A DNA stretch of 64,000 bases from Psychrobacter immobilis (lineage in GTDB: Bacteria; Pseudomonadota; Gammaproteobacteria; Pseudomonadales; Moraxellaceae), in contig NZ_CAJHAD010000017.1 in the NCBI RefSeq assembly GCF_904846285.1, forward strand, positions 1 to 64,000. The letters run 5' to 3'. Under the pieces are notes generated by a model. It saw nothing but the letters and a program-made list of their open reading frames with translations, made no database searches and was not told the DNA's origin. Position 1 is the first letter of the stretch. Each line of letters begins with the position of its first letter. Shown here one piece after another: positions 28,371 to 37,755 of the stretch. The position numbers and the translations under genes are program-made.

Positions 28371-28457
28371 GACGTTAACAAAGGGCGGGTTATTTGTTAT
28401 GGTAAAAGAGCGTTACTGTTAAACGCTAAACAGATGCTTATAACTTTTGTTAACGTC
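28371..28457 (+). promoter_or_regulatory. 12-bp perfect inverted repeat with nested hairpin upstream of acnA
   Basis: GACGTTAACAAA (28371-28382) is perfectly complementary to TTTGTTAACGTC (28446-28457), 63 nt apart. Inside, AGCGTT (28409-28414) pairs with AACGCT (28422-28427). The rest of the 443-bp gap (28279-28721) holds no gene. The pair could be an RNA stem or two binding sites of one regulator. Confidence 0.5.
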
Positions 28458-28721
28458 GCTGTATTAGTAAAACCGTTATTAACACAGGGTTTGTTAGAGT
28501 AAAAGCACCTTTGGCTAGGGCACTTAGCTATTGTGAAACATTTAGCGCTTGTTAGAAACTAAGTATAGCCATTCAATTTAACAAAGCCATTTAATTTAAG
28601 AACAACTAAACCACCATCTATTTAGCCACCAGTTATCAGCATAAATGCTTATTGATTGATAGTCATATTAGTTCAAGAGTCATTTATGTTCAGGATCTAT
28701 AACAACGATAAGGAAGCTACC

Positions 28722-31529
28722 ATGAGTGATATTTTTAATGTAAAAGACACCATTTCGGTCGATGGCAAGGAGCATGCTTATTACAGCCTGCCAAAGCTGA
28801 CCAACACTTACGAGAACATCAGTAAGCTGCCATTTTGTATGAAAATCGTCTTAGAGAACCTATTACGTAATGAAGATGATGGCCAATCTGTCGGTAAAAA
28901 TCACATCGAAGCGGTTGCCAATTGGGACGCAGGTGCAGAAGCGTCAAAAGAAATTGCCTTTATGCCAGCGCGTGTTGTCCTGCAAGATTTTACTGGTGTA
29001 CCATCGGTGGTCGATTTGGCAGCGATGCGTGATGCGGTGGTTGAGCTTGGCGGTAACGCTGAGCAAATTAACCCGTTTATCCCAAGTGAATTGGTCGTTG
29101 ACCACTCTGTACAGGTCGATGCCTATGGCCGCGAAGATGCACTGGATTTAAACGAGAAAATTGAGTTTAAACGTAATAATGAGCGTTATGAGTTTTTACA
29201 TTGGGGCAAAAATGCCTTTAAAAACTTTGTGGTCGTGCCACCAGCAACAGGTATTGTGCATCAGGTTAACCTTGAATATCTAGCTCGCGTGGTAATGGCT
29301 GCTGATGTCGACGGTGAGCTGACTGCGTATCCTGATACCGTGTTTGGTACGGACAGTCACACCACGATGATTAATGGTATTGGCGTCCTTGGTTGGGGTG
29401 TTGGCGGTATTGAAGCGGAAGCGGCAATGCTTGGTCAACCATCATCGATGCTGATTCCACAAGTCGTTGGCTTTGAGCTGACGGGTAAATTAACCGAAGG
29501 CGTCACCGCGACGGATTTGGTATTACGTGTGGTTGAAATGCTACGTGCGCATGGCGTGGTTGGTAAGTTCGTCGAGTTCTACGGCGAAGGTTTACATAGT
29601 ATGCCACTTGCTGATCGTGCAACGATTGCCAACATGGCACCAGAGTATGGCGCGACTTGTGGTATTTTCCCGATTGACCAAATGGCGATTGATTATCTAC
29701 GTCTGTCAGGTCGTGAAGAAAGCCAGATTGAGCTGGTTGAAAAATATGCCAAAGCGCAAGGCTTATGGCACGATGCCGATACGCCAGCAGCGACTTACTC
29801 AAGTAAGTTAGAGTTGGATTTATCATCCGTACAGCCAGCACTTGCCGGTCCGAACTTGCCACAGCAGCGTATTAACCTCTCTGATATGCATGAAAAATTT
29901 GGCGAAACCTTGACGGCGATGACCAAAGACCGTAAAAAAGAAGTTGAAGCTAAGGTACGCTTTGATGAAGAAGGCGGTAAGCAAGATCAAGCAAAAACGC
30001 TCGCGGCAAAACCCAATCCTTTCTGCGCGGAAGGCAGTACTTATTGCACGGTCAAAATCGAAGACGAAGAGTATAGATTGCGTGATGGCTCTGTCGTTAT
30101 CGCAGCGATTACTTCTTGTACCAATACCTCAAACCCAGCAGTTATGATAGGTGCAGGTCTGGTTGCGAAAAAAGCCGCTGCAAAAGGTCTAACGGCTAAG
30201 CCATGGGTTAAGACTTCACTGGCTCCTGGCTCAAAAGTGGTGACTGATTACCTTGAAAAGTCTCAGCTAATGGATGAGCTCGAGAAAATCGGCTTCTACC
30301 TAGTTGGTTATGGTTGTACCACTTGTATCGGTAACTCAGGTCCGCTATTAGGGGCGATTGAAGAGGCTATCGAAGAAGGCGATTTGGTTGCCGCAGCTGT
30401 ACTCTCAGGTAACCGTAACTTTGAAGGTCGTATTCACTCACACGTCAAAGCCAGTTATTTGGCGTCACCACCGCTCGTTGTTGCGTATGCGCTGGCAGGT
30501 ACTGTCGATATTGACTTAACCACCCATCCACTAGGTCAGGATAACGACGGTAATGATGTCTTCCTAAAAGACATCTGGCCAACGTCAGAAGAAATTAATG
30601 AGCTGATTGCCAATAATATCGACGCTGATATGTTCCGTAAAAACTATGGTGAAGTGTTTGACGGTAGTGCCGCATGGAACGCCATTAGCTCAGCTGATAG
30701 CCAGCTGTACCCATGGAGCGAAGAGTCTACTTACATTAAAAACCCACCGTTCTTTGATGGTATGACCATGGAGCCAGAGGGTATCCTCGATATCGAAGGC
30801 GCGCGTATCTTGGGTCTATTCGGTGATTCAATCACCACTGACCATATCTCACCAGCCGGTAATATCGATGCCAATTCTCCTGCGGGTAAGTACCTGCAAG
30901 AGCGCGGTGTAATGGAAGCTGACTTCAACAGCTATGGCTCACGCCGTGGTAATGATGCGGTCATGACGCGCGGTACGTTTGCCAATATCCGTATCAAAAA
31001 CACTATGATGGGCGGTAAAGAGGGCGGCTACACTTATTACTTCAACGGCGATAGCGCGACGCTACAAGACGGTCAAGAAATGGCCATCTATGATGCGGCG
31101 ATGAAGTATAAAGAAGACAAGCGTCCGCTCGTGGTACTTGGCGGGGCAGAATATGGTTCTGGCTCTAGTCGTGACTGGGCCGCGAAGGGTACGATTTTGC
31201 TCGGCGTAAAAGCGGTATTGACCAGCTCATTTGAGCGTATTCACCGCTCAAACCTAGTAGGTATGGGTGTGTTGCCATTAACCTTTAAAGACGGTGAAAA
31301 TGCTGCGACCTATAATTTAGACGGTTCTGAGGTGCTTAGCATCACAGGTCTTAATAATGGCGAAAGCAAAACCGCCAAGGTTACGGCCACACGTGCCGAT
31401 GGCTCAACTGAGAGCTTTGATGTCAATGTCATGCTACAGACGCCAAAAGAGCGCGAGTATGTGCGCCACGGCGGTGTATTGCACTATGTGCTACGTCAAC
31501 TGGCAGCTGAGAGCAAAGACGCTGCGTAA
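28722..31529 (+). CDS. acnA: aconitate hydratase A
   Basis: Interconverts citrate and isocitrate in the TCA cycle. 935 residues from the chosen start, slightly longer than E. coli AcnA (about 890). Seen: [4Fe-4S] ligands Cys466 ('SCTNTSNPAVMIG'), Cys532 and Cys535 ('GCTTCIGNSGP'), with the same spacing as in AcnA. Also 'GTDSHTTMINGIGVLGWGVGG' split across about residues 208-228, and the C-terminal swivel domain 'GGAEYGSGSSRDWAAKG'. A TTG-started frame begins at 28656, but AAGGA lies before the ATG at 28722 ('MSDIFNVKDT'). There is a long structured leader. Confidence 0.96.
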   Translation: MSDIFNVKDTISVDGKEHAYYSLPKLTNTYENISKLPFCMKIVLENLLRNEDDGQSVGKNHIEAVANWDAGAEASKEIAFMPARVVLQDFTGVPSVVDLAAMRDAVVELGGNAEQINPFIPSELVVDHSVQVDAYGREDALDLNEKIEFKRNNERYEFLHWGKNAFKNFVVVPPATGIVHQVNLEYLARVVMAADVDGELTAYPDTVFGTDSHTTMINGIGVLGWGVGGIEAEAAMLGQPSSMLIPQVVGFELTGKLTEGVTATDLVLRVVEMLRAHGVVGKFVEFYGEGLHSMPLADRATIANMAPEYGATCGIFPIDQMAIDYLRLSGREESQIELVEKYAKAQGLWHDADTPAATYSSKLELDLSSVQPALAGPNLPQQRINLSDMHEKFGETLTAMTKDRKKEVEAKVRFDEEGGKQDQAKTLAAKPNPFCAEGSTYCTVKIEDEEYRLRDGSVVIAAITSCTNTSNPAVMIGAGLVAKKAAAKGLTAKPWVKTSLAPGSKVVTDYLEKSQLMDELEKIGFYLVGYGCTTCIGNSGPLLGAIEEAIEEGDLVAAAVLSGNRNFEGRIHSHVKASYLASPPLVVAYALAGTVDIDLTTHPLGQDNDGNDVFLKDIWPTSEEINELIANNIDADMFRKNYGEVFDGSAAWNAISSADSQLYPWSEESTYIKNPPFFDGMTMEPEGILDIEGARILGLFGDSITTDHISPAGNIDANSPAGKYLQERGVMEADFNSYGSRRGNDAVMTRGTFANIRIKNTMMGGKEGGYTYYFNGDSATLQDGQEMAIYDAAMKYKEDKRPLVVLGGAEYGSGSSRDWAAKGTILLGVKAVLTSSFERIHRSNLVGMGVLPLTFKDGENAATYNLDGSEVLSITGLNNGESKTAKVTATRADGSTESFDVNVMLQTPKEREYVRHGGVLHYVLRQLAAESKDAA

Positions 31530-31550
31530 TAATTGATTGGATTTAGAATA

Positions 31551-31581
31551 AAAAAGCCCAGTCGTAATGACTGGGCTTTTT
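31551..31581 (+). terminator. rho-independent terminator after acnA
   Basis: AAAAAGCCCAGTC pairs with GACTGGGCTTTTT around a 5-nt loop, followed by T's. It is symmetric and should work in both directions, serving acnA and the convergent gene at 31622. Confidence 0.92.
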
Positions 31582-31621
31582 CGTGTCTGGTTTTTGAATG
31601 ATTTTTTTAGGCTGAGGAAGC

Positions 31622-32584
31622 TTATTCTGCCATGAACTTTTCCCATTTATATTGGCAGTAACTACATTTACCTTCATTGTATTGATCCTCTAAGCTTAGG
31701 CCATCTCCGCATACTTCACATTCAGTGTATTCCATTTCATAGCCACATGCCACGCAACAGTCCTCTTCGTGAATAAAGGTGCCTTTTCCGCATTCGTGGC
31801 AGTCGTCATAAGGAGATTCGCCGCCATCCTTTATATTTAGATGTGCTTCTCCAGCTAAAGAGTCTGTAATATATTCTTCAAGTACGTCATAAAAGCTGAA
31901 GTCCTCCCCGCATGATTTACAATGCAGGTCAATCAGTGGATAAACATCTTCAGCATGTGGAGCTTGTATTAATGAAGAGTGACAATTATCACAACGAAGG
32001 TTTTTAAGAGCTATTTCAACTGAATGATATTTCCAATCGACTGCATCAAGACTTGCTTTACAAGAATTTTCTTCTGCTGAGTAAACATCATTTACCTCAA
32101 GTAAAGTTGTCCAGCAATCATCGCCCAGAATTTCTTGAGGATCTTCTTGCAAATGCTCTGATAGGAAGTCTCTAATCAGCAAAAAGGACTTGGCTATAAT
32201 TTCTCTGATAGCATCAGGAGATTTGGATGTATAATAATGCTCTAAATCGTTTCTTAGTCTACTGATTTCATCAAACCTATCCCAATCTACTGTTGTAATG
32301 TTTAAACTTTTGAATCTTTCTTTTATGGACTGGACATCAACTGTCTTAGTACCTTTGCCTTCAAAAGATATTTCACCTTTCGCATTTTGCACAGGCCTAA
32401 TATTCTGCTTTATCAGCAATTCTTTATTATCAGATGGAGATAATCGACAAAGCTTTTCTTTGTAAAGTAATAAAATCCCAGCTGCAATGTTTCTTACAGC
32501 AGACACACTACGTCTACCATCATCACTTCCAAAATCTTCAACTCCAATTTGAATTGAATCGATTGCATTCTGAATAATGCTCAT
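31622..32584 (-). CDS. HEPN-like domain protein with C-terminal zinc ribbons, unknown function
   Basis: About 320 residues. The N-terminal half is all-helical and contains 'SRLRNDLEHYYTS' (about residue 110), which fits the HEPN RNase motif R-N-x3-H. The C-terminal third (about residues 198-321) has repeated Cys pairs: 'RCDNCHS', 'HCKSCGE', 'CHECGKG', 'CCVACGY', 'CEVCGDG' and 'CSYCQYKW', consistent with two or three zinc ribbons. Two Met codons are adjacent at the start; AGGAG on the minus strand is 5 nt from the second, so I begin at 32584. No antitoxin-like neighbour is present. Could be an RNA-targeting nuclease or toxin; function is inference. Confidence 0.6.
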   Translation of the reverse strand: MSIIQNAIDSIQIGVEDFGSDDGRRSVSAVRNIAAGILLLYKEKLCRLSPSDNKELLIKQNIRPVQNAKGEISFEGKGTKTVDVQSIKERFKSLNITTVDWDRFDEISRLRNDLEHYYTSKSPDAIREIIAKSFLLIRDFLSEHLQEDPQEILGDDCWTTLLEVNDVYSAEENSCKASLDAVDWKYHSVEIALKNLRCDNCHSSLIQAPHAEDVYPLIDLHCKSCGEDFSFYDVLEEYITDSLAGEAHLNIKDGGESPYDDCHECGKGTFIHEEDCCVACGYEMEYTECEVCGDGLSLEDQYNEGKCSYCQYKWEKFMAE

Positions 32585-32661
32585 CATTTCTCCTAACTAA
32601 TCCGCGATGAAGTTAGTATAGCTTTATAAATCTATCTTTAGATACTCTGATTCGCATTTAC

Positions 32662-33321
32662 TCAACCCTTCTCAGTCAACAGCCTAATTCCTAAGCCAAT
32701 AAATACCACACCGCTTATCTTGTTTAAAATGGCTTCGATAGAGGGGTTTTTTCTCAGGTTTTCACTGAATTTTGACGCCAATAATGCTAAGCATAAGCAC
32801 CATATAAAGCCAGTGACAGCAAAGGTCAGTCCTAAAATGACGAACGACACCATACTATAAGCATAACTGGCATCGATAAATTGAGGGAAGAACGCCAAAA
32901 AGAATAATGCAACTTTTGGATTAAAGGTATTGGTGAGCACACCTTGCTTATATATTTGCCAGTGATCTAAAGGCTGAACGGGCTTTGGCTTCTGGTCATC
33001 CTGCAAACTCGCGGCTATCAAAGGCGGTTGTTTACTTATGAGCATTTTGACGCCTAGATAGCACAAATAGCTGGCACCAATATATTTTACGAGCAAAAAT
33101 GCCGTAGGGGAGTTAGCCAGCAACACGGACAATCCTAGCGAAGCCAGTAGCGTATGCACCAGAATGCCTGAGATGATACCTAACACAGAATAAAACCCTG
33201 CTTGGCTACCCTGTGAAATGCTACGGGTGATGATATACATGCTATCACTGCCAGGGGCTAGGTTTAGCAAAATGGCTGCCATGACAAACCCTAGATAATT
33301 CTCAATACCAAACATAGCCAA
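32662..33321 (-). CDS. LysE family amino-acid/threonine-type exporter
   Basis: 219 residues with about six membrane segments. Seen: 'AAILLNLAPGSDSMYIITRSISQG' near the N-terminus, 'LVKYIGASYLCYLGVKML' (about residues 78-95), and 'FNPKVALFFLAFFPQFID' in the middle, the family pattern of RhtB/LysE exporters. The frame opens with TTG; an ATG two codons later (33315) is an alternative, and the ribosome site (AAGGA) fits neither perfectly. Substrate unknown. Confidence 0.88.
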   Translation of the reverse strand: MAMFGIENYLGFVMAAILLNLAPGSDSMYIITRSISQGSQAGFYSVLGIISGILVHTLLASLGLSVLLANSPTAFLLVKYIGASYLCYLGVKMLISKQPPLIAASLQDDQKPKPVQPLDHWQIYKQGVLTNTFNPKVALFFLAFFPQFIDASYAYSMVSFVILGLTFAVTGFIWCLCLALLASKFSENLRKNPSIEAILNKISGVVFIGLGIRLLTEKG

Positions 33322-33439
33322 TACATCCTTGTGATAGCTTCAAATATCTATAGTTTATAGAGCGCCTTTACCTTGCATTCTATCAATATTCCCAAGGACT
33401 TATACAGCCTTGATAGCCATTTTTAAAAACCACAGACAT

Positions 33440-33477
33440 AAAAAAGCCCAGTCACCATATGATGACTGGGCTTTTTT
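33440..33477 (-). terminator. rho-independent terminator downstream of the tRNA genes
   Basis: AAAAAAGCCCAGTCA pairs with TGACTGGGCTTTTTT around an 8-nt loop, with T's on both strands, so it is bidirectional. Read on the minus strand it ends the tRNA-Ala/tRNA-Glu transcript. The core GCCCAGTC/GACTGGGC is the same as in the terminator at 31551. Confidence 0.88.
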
Positions 33478-33550
33478 ATTGTTCGCTTATTAGTCTAACC
33501 TGATGCTTAAAAGGTGCTAAGCAAAAGTGCTAATAAGTGACGCCGAATAG

Positions 33551-33626
33551 TGGCGTCCCCAGGGGGATTCGAACCCCCGTTACCGCCGTGAAAGGGCGGT
33601 GTCCTAGGCCTCTAGACGATGGGGAC
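33551..33626 (-). tRNA. tRNA-Glu (TTC)
   Basis: 76 nt on the minus strand. Seen: acceptor stem GTCCCCA/TGGGGAC, discriminator G and encoded CCA. The anticodon loop CTTTCAC gives anticodon TTC, flanked by CCGCC-type stem bases, and the T-arm GGGGGTTCGAATCCCCC is perfect. Second gene after tRNA-Ala. Confidence 0.97.
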
Positions 33627-33783
33627 GCATAGAGTGTTATAACCAATGGTTACAACGGTACTTCACAATATCAGAGAGCTTATCTATTAATAACAGAGAA
33701 AGCTGTGCCTAGGTGCTGATATCGTCCTACTAGCGAGTATTTATATCAAGTTTCAGTAATACTGAGCGTTGCGATAAATAGTA

Positions 33784-33859
33784 TGGTGGAGCTAAACGGA
33801 GTCGAACCGTTGACCCCTTGCATGCCATGCAAGTGCTCTACCAACTGAGCTATAGCCCC
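33784..33859 (-). tRNA. tRNA-Ala (GGC)
   Basis: 76 nt on the minus strand. Seen: acceptor GGGGCTA/TAGCTCC with one G-U pair, discriminator A and encoded CCA, D-arm AGCTCAGTTGGTAGAGC, anticodon stem TTGCA/TGCAA with anticodon GGC, and T-arm AACGGTTCGACTCCGTT. It lies about 157 bp upstream of tRNA-Glu and is probably cotranscribed with it. Confidence 0.97.
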
Positions 33860-33981
33860 TCGCTAAGAGTGTGCGTATTTTATGTAAGACCGGCAGTCTT
33901 GTCAACTGCTATTTGAAAAATAATGCATAAATATGCGAAAAAAAGCGTTTAAAGCGAATTTAGCTACTTAATAAACCTAAA

Positions 33982-34347
33982 TTAGCGTGGGTTTTGCTGA
34001 CTAGCTAGCTCTTTAATGGCTTTATCGGTAAAGAATTCCTCTTGTGTACCATCTGAAAAAATAATGGCAGCACATTCTGTGGGGACATATTGCCCCCCTT
34101 TTTGTTGTACTGTGCTGATACCTTTAAAACCAACGATATCAGAACTGCCTAATTTATCTAAATTATGATTAGTGTAATTGCAATAAGAGCTATATATCCA
34201 CTTTAGGTCTTCAAAATCTTGCCCAGTCGTGAGAGTTAGCTTGGCATCGTATAACTCTTTTACGATTGCATCATAGTATCTTTGCGCTTCTTTGAGCGTG
34301 TTAAAAACATAATCTTTGCTTTCGATGGTGACGGTCTTGGCGGCCAT
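33982..34347 (-). CDS. small protein of unknown function (possible DUF3223-like)
   Basis: About 121 residues, cytoplasmic. Seen: 'VTIESKDYVFNTLKEAQRYYDAIVKEL', 'FEDLKWIYSSYCNY', 'GSSDIVGFKGI' and 'AAIIFSDGTQEEFFTDKAIKEL', which follow the order of motifs I associate with DUF3223 proteins, but the match is not certain. A TTG four codons earlier is an alternative start. The ATG at 34347 has GGAT about 8 nt upstream on the minus strand. It lies behind gltX with a terminator between. Confidence 0.6.
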   Translation of the reverse strand: MAAKTVTIESKDYVFNTLKEAQRYYDAIVKELYDAKLTLTTGQDFEDLKWIYSSYCNYTNHNLDKLGSSDIVGFKGISTVQQKGGQYVPTECAAIIFSDGTQEEFFTDKAIKELASQQNPR

Positions 34348-34395
34348 ATTTATATCCAATGAAGGTGTTGAATTTTAAATGCTGAGATTAACGTA

Positions 34396-34428
34396 AAAAG
34401 GGATCAGTTCAGCCTGACCCCTTTTTGT
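34396..34428 (-). terminator. terminator of gltX
   Basis: AAAAAGGGATCAG pairs with CTGACCCCTTTTT (one A-C mismatch) around a 6-nt loop. On the minus strand it is followed by TTTTT, downstream of gltX, about 55 bp past its stop. Confidence 0.75.
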
Positions 34429-34482
34429 TATTTATTAATCCTATTTTTAATTAAAAATTGAAAAAACTATTCAGCTGCCCAA

Positions 34483-36012
34483 CTATTTATCAGCTAAGAA
34501 GTCTGGCAATTCTTCTGCTTGTTTCTCAAGTTTTTTTAGTTTCTTTTTACCCAAGCCACCCAGTACATCAACCGCATGGCGCAAGCGCGTCAGCGTCATA
34601 TCAGCGCCGATAATTGCCATAGAATTCATAACTGGCGTCGATGAGGTGCTACCAGCGATAGCGATAAAGAATGGCGCCATAAAGTCACGCATCTTAATAT
34701 CAAGGTGAGCCGCAAGACCTTTTAGGGTGGCGTAGATATTTTCTTCTGACCACGTTGGCAAGGTTTCTAGCTGCCAAAGCGCCAGTTGCAGCATCTCTGT
34801 AATTTGCTCGGGCGTCAGAGATTTATGGGTAAAGCTCTCAGCATTGATATCAGGTAAGTTTTGGAAATAGAAACCGCCCCAATTGATCGCATCAGACAAT
34901 AATTCAATACGTGGCTGAATAGCAGCGGCGATAGCGGTTAATTTATCGCTGTTACTTGCCCAGTCAAGGATTTTATTCTTTAACTCTTCAGGGGTTAGCG
35001 CACGTAGCCATTCGGCGTTAAGCCAATTGAGCTTTTCGATATCGAAAATAGGGCCACCAAGGGACACACGCTGAATATCAAAGCTGGCAATCATTTCCTC
35101 TAAGGTAAATTTCTCCGCTTCGTCAGGCATAGAGTAGCCCATACGACCAAGATAATTGAGCAGCGCTTCAGGTAGCACGCCGGCATCACGGTAGTAGGTG
35201 ATAGAGGTTGGGTTTTTACGTTTAGACAGCTTTGATTTATCAGGGTTACGTAGCAGTGGCATATGGCAAAGAACGGGCATCTCCCATCCAAAATACTCAT
35301 AAAGCAGCTGATGTTTCGGCGCAGAGTTGAGCCATTCTTCACCGCGCAATACGTGACTGATATCCATTAAATGGTCATCAACGACGTTGGCTAAATGATA
35401 GGTTGGCATACCATCAGTTTTTAGCAGTACTTGCATATCGACTTGCGTCCAAGGAATCTCAACCGTACCGCGTAGCATGTCTTGTACCTGACAAATGCCT
35501 TCGGTTGGCACGCGCATGCGAATCACGTGCGGTTTACCCTCAGCGACCAATTGCTCGGTTTTTTCAGGTGCTAAATGGGCACAGCGACCATCATAACGTG
35601 GGGTTTCGCCATTGGCCATTTGCTCAGCGCGCATCGTATCCAATTCTTCGCTAGTACAAAAACAACGAAAGGCGTGGTCGCTATCTATAAGCTCCTCAGC
35701 GTGTTTTTTGTAAATATCACTGCGCTCGCTTTGACGGTAAGGCGCGTGCGGTCCACCGATATCTGGACCTTCTGCCCAATCAAGACCCACCCAACGGAGC
35801 GCATCCAGAATCAATTTTTCAGACTGCTCGGTTGAGCGCGTTTGATCCGTGTCTTCGATACGTAAAATAAACTCGCCGCCATGGGCTTTAGCAAAAGCTA
35901 AGTTAAATAGCGCGATATAAGCAGTGCCAACGTGCGGAAAACCGGTCGGTGAGGGTGCGATACGGGTACGGATAGGGCGAGTGCTGTTAGTTAAAGTCGA
36001 TGATTGCATCAT
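34483..36012 (-). CDS. gltX: glutamate-tRNA ligase
   Basis: Class I aminoacyl-tRNA synthetase charging tRNA-Glu. 509 residues. Seen: '[27 protein letters not shown]' with the HIGH-like HVGT, '[11 protein letters not shown]', '[27 protein letters not shown]', the KMSKS-like 'SKLSKRK' and the C-terminal anticodon-binding helices. Some gammaproteobacteria carry two GltX forms; this one keeps the full core. Its substrate tRNA-Glu lies about 1 kb downstream. Two Met codons at the start make the first residue ambiguous. Confidence 0.96.
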   Translation of the reverse strand: MMQSSTLTNSTRPIRTRIAPSPTGFPHVGTAYIALFNLAFAKAHGGEFILRIEDTDQTRSTEQSEKLILDALRWVGLDWAEGPDIGGPHAPYRQSERSDIYKKHAEELIDSDHAFRCFCTSEELDTMRAEQMANGETPRYDGRCAHLAPEKTEQLVAEGKPHVIRMRVPTEGICQVQDMLRGTVEIPWTQVDMQVLLKTDGMPTYHLANVVDDHLMDISHVLRGEEWLNSAPKHQLLYEYFGWEMPVLCHMPLLRNPDKSKLSKRKNPTSITYYRDAGVLPEALLNYLGRMGYSMPDEAEKFTLEEMIASFDIQRVSLGGPIFDIEKLNWLNAEWLRALTPEELKNKILDWASNSDKLTAIAAAIQPRIELLSDAINWGGFYFQNLPDINAESFTHKSLTPEQITEMLQLALWQLETLPTWSEENIYATLKGLAAHLDIKMRDFMAPFFIAIAGSTSSTPVMNSMAIIGADMTLTRLRHAVDVLGGLGKKKLKKLEKQAEELPDFLADK

Positions 36013-36333
36013 AAAAATCTCAAAATAGGGTAGTTAATGAATATGGCAGTGAAAAATGGCAAAAAAATAGCAATTAAAAATGCTAATAATAAATGTGAAT
36101 GACAACTTTGAACAAAAAATACGGCACAAACAATAGCCGTCAATGTAGAAAAATAGCGTAAAATATAGCCCTAGTATAACAGAGAGATGGGATATTTTTA
36201 ACGAAAAGCCCGTCTAGCGCTTGACTACCAGTGTATCCTTGCGATAATAATGTCACGTAAGCCATAACTTGTTTATTTTCATCTGATTTTTTACTATTAC
36301 CGGTCAAAATGACCGTCATTTACTGAGTTGTTT
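36013..36333. other. divergent intergenic region between gltX and the division cluster
   Basis: No gene is visible. In particular no mraZ, which commonly precedes rsmH. The region is AT-rich and contains the promoter candidate at 36221-36248. Confidence 0.5.
36221..36248 (+). promoter_or_regulatory. candidate sigma70 promoter of the division/cell-wall cluster
   Basis: TTGACT (36221-36226) and GATAAT (36243-36248) with a 16-bp spacer, each one base from consensus. About 85 bp upstream of the rsmH start. Confidence 0.5.
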
Positions 36334-37503
36334 GTGTCCATATCGAATAGTAAGCCAAAAAATACGCCAAATTCTAAAGAAACCCCTTCTTCAGCCATTG
36401 ATAGCTCTGAATCAGAGGTCAATTCGTCTATTGTTGAAAATGATTCTGCTAATCAGCTTGCTCAAGAATCTGCAACAGAACAAGCTACTTCTGATGAATT
36501 AAGTTTTGTTCATGATGCGGTGCTGTTAGAAGAAACAGTCGCTGCGGTTTTGGGCGTCAAATCGCTACCAAAGCAAACAGACAATACTGAACAAAGTAGT
36601 GAAAGCCAAAACGGCTTAAAAATGAGTGGCATCTACGTCGATGCAACCTTCGGGCGTGGTGGTCATAGTCGATTGCTATTAAGCCAACTTGCCGATGATG
36701 CAACTTTAATTGTCTTCGATAAAGACCCAACCGCCATTAGTGTGGCGCAAGCGTTGGCAAATACTGATAGCCGTGTAAAAGTGGTTCATGACAGTTTTGC
36801 GACATTGACTGACAGTCTAGCAGCTATGAGCATCAAGCAAGTTGATGGTTTAATGGCGGATTTGGGTATTTCCTCACCGCAAATTGACGATGGCAGCCGT
36901 GGTTTTAGCTTTATGCGTGATGGCGCAGTCGATATGCGTATGGATACCAGTCGTGGGCAGTCGGTTGCCCGGTGGCTTGAGACGGTCGATGATGAAACCT
37001 TAGCCAACGTGCTTTATGAGTTTGGCGAAGAGCGCCATAGCCGCCGTATTGCCCGTGCGATTAAGCAGATGGACAGTTTTGACTCTACTTTAGCATTGGC
37101 TGAAGTGATTAAAGTCGCGCATCCAAATTGGCAACGTGGCAAGCATCCAGCCACGCAAAGTTTTCAAGCCATGCGCATTTTTATTAATAATGAGCTTGGC
37201 GATGTTGACGACTTTTTAGAACAAAGTATTCCTGTTTTAAAGTCAGGTGGGCAGTTGGCAGTGATTAGTTTTCATTCCTTAGAAGATCGCCGTATTAAAC
37301 AATTTTTGCAGCGTCATAGTAAAGGGCAATATCCGGAAGATGAGAATTTGCCGATGCCGCCGAAGCGTCCGCGCTACTTTAGTAAGCCTAAACGTGTGGG
37401 TCCAAGTAAGACAGAAGTCAGTCAAAACCCACGCTCGCGTAGCGCATGGTTACGCATGGCAACTCGTACCGATACGGATTATGTAGCAGATGAAAATTCA
37501 TAA
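36334..37503 (+). CDS. rsmH: 16S rRNA (cytosine1402-N4)-methyltransferase
   Basis: Methylates C1402 in the decoding centre of 16S rRNA. About 389 residues against about 310 for the family: the first 60 or so are a Ser/Asn/Glu-rich low-complexity extension, and a short insert ('QTDNTEQSSESQNG') lies inside the first core strand region. Core motifs seen: 'HDAVLLEETVAAV', 'YVDATFGRGGHSRLLL', 'GLMADLGISSPQIDDGSRGFSFMRDGAVDMRMD', split by position, 'HPATQSFQAMRIFINNEL' and 'ISFHSLEDRRIKQF'. The start is uncertain: GTG at 36334 or TTG at 36328. First gene of the cluster. Confidence 0.93.
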   Translation: MSISNSKPKNTPNSKETPSSAIDSSESEVNSSIVENDSANQLAQESATEQATSDELSFVHDAVLLEETVAAVLGVKSLPKQTDNTEQSSESQNGLKMSGIYVDATFGRGGHSRLLLSQLADDATLIVFDKDPTAISVAQALANTDSRVKVVHDSFATLTDSLAAMSIKQVDGLMADLGISSPQIDDGSRGFSFMRDGAVDMRMDTSRGQSVARWLETVDDETLANVLYEFGEERHSRRIARAIKQMDSFDSTLALAEVIKVAHPNWQRGKHPATQSFQAMRIFINNELGDVDDFLEQSIPVLKSGGQLAVISFHSLEDRRIKQFLQRHSKGQYPEDENLPMPPKRPRYFSKPKRVGPSKTEVSQNPRSRSAWLRMATRTDTDYVADENS

Positions 37504-37755
37504 ACTAAGCCATAGAAGAATACCCTAAAGACTGCTATTAAGTTATGTGGTTAAAATATGACTGAATGTTTTAATGATTACGCGGCTGTTAAAAAGCTGT
37601 AAACATTCTCTGCTAGGCTCAGCAGTTACTTTTTGCTTGGTTTTACTTCTAATCCTATTTGTTTTTATTGATGGTGCTGATGGCTCATGAGGGTGTGATC
37701 ACTCGCAAATGGTTAGCGCTTTTTATATTTGAAGTTCACTTTTTTTGAGATCGTC

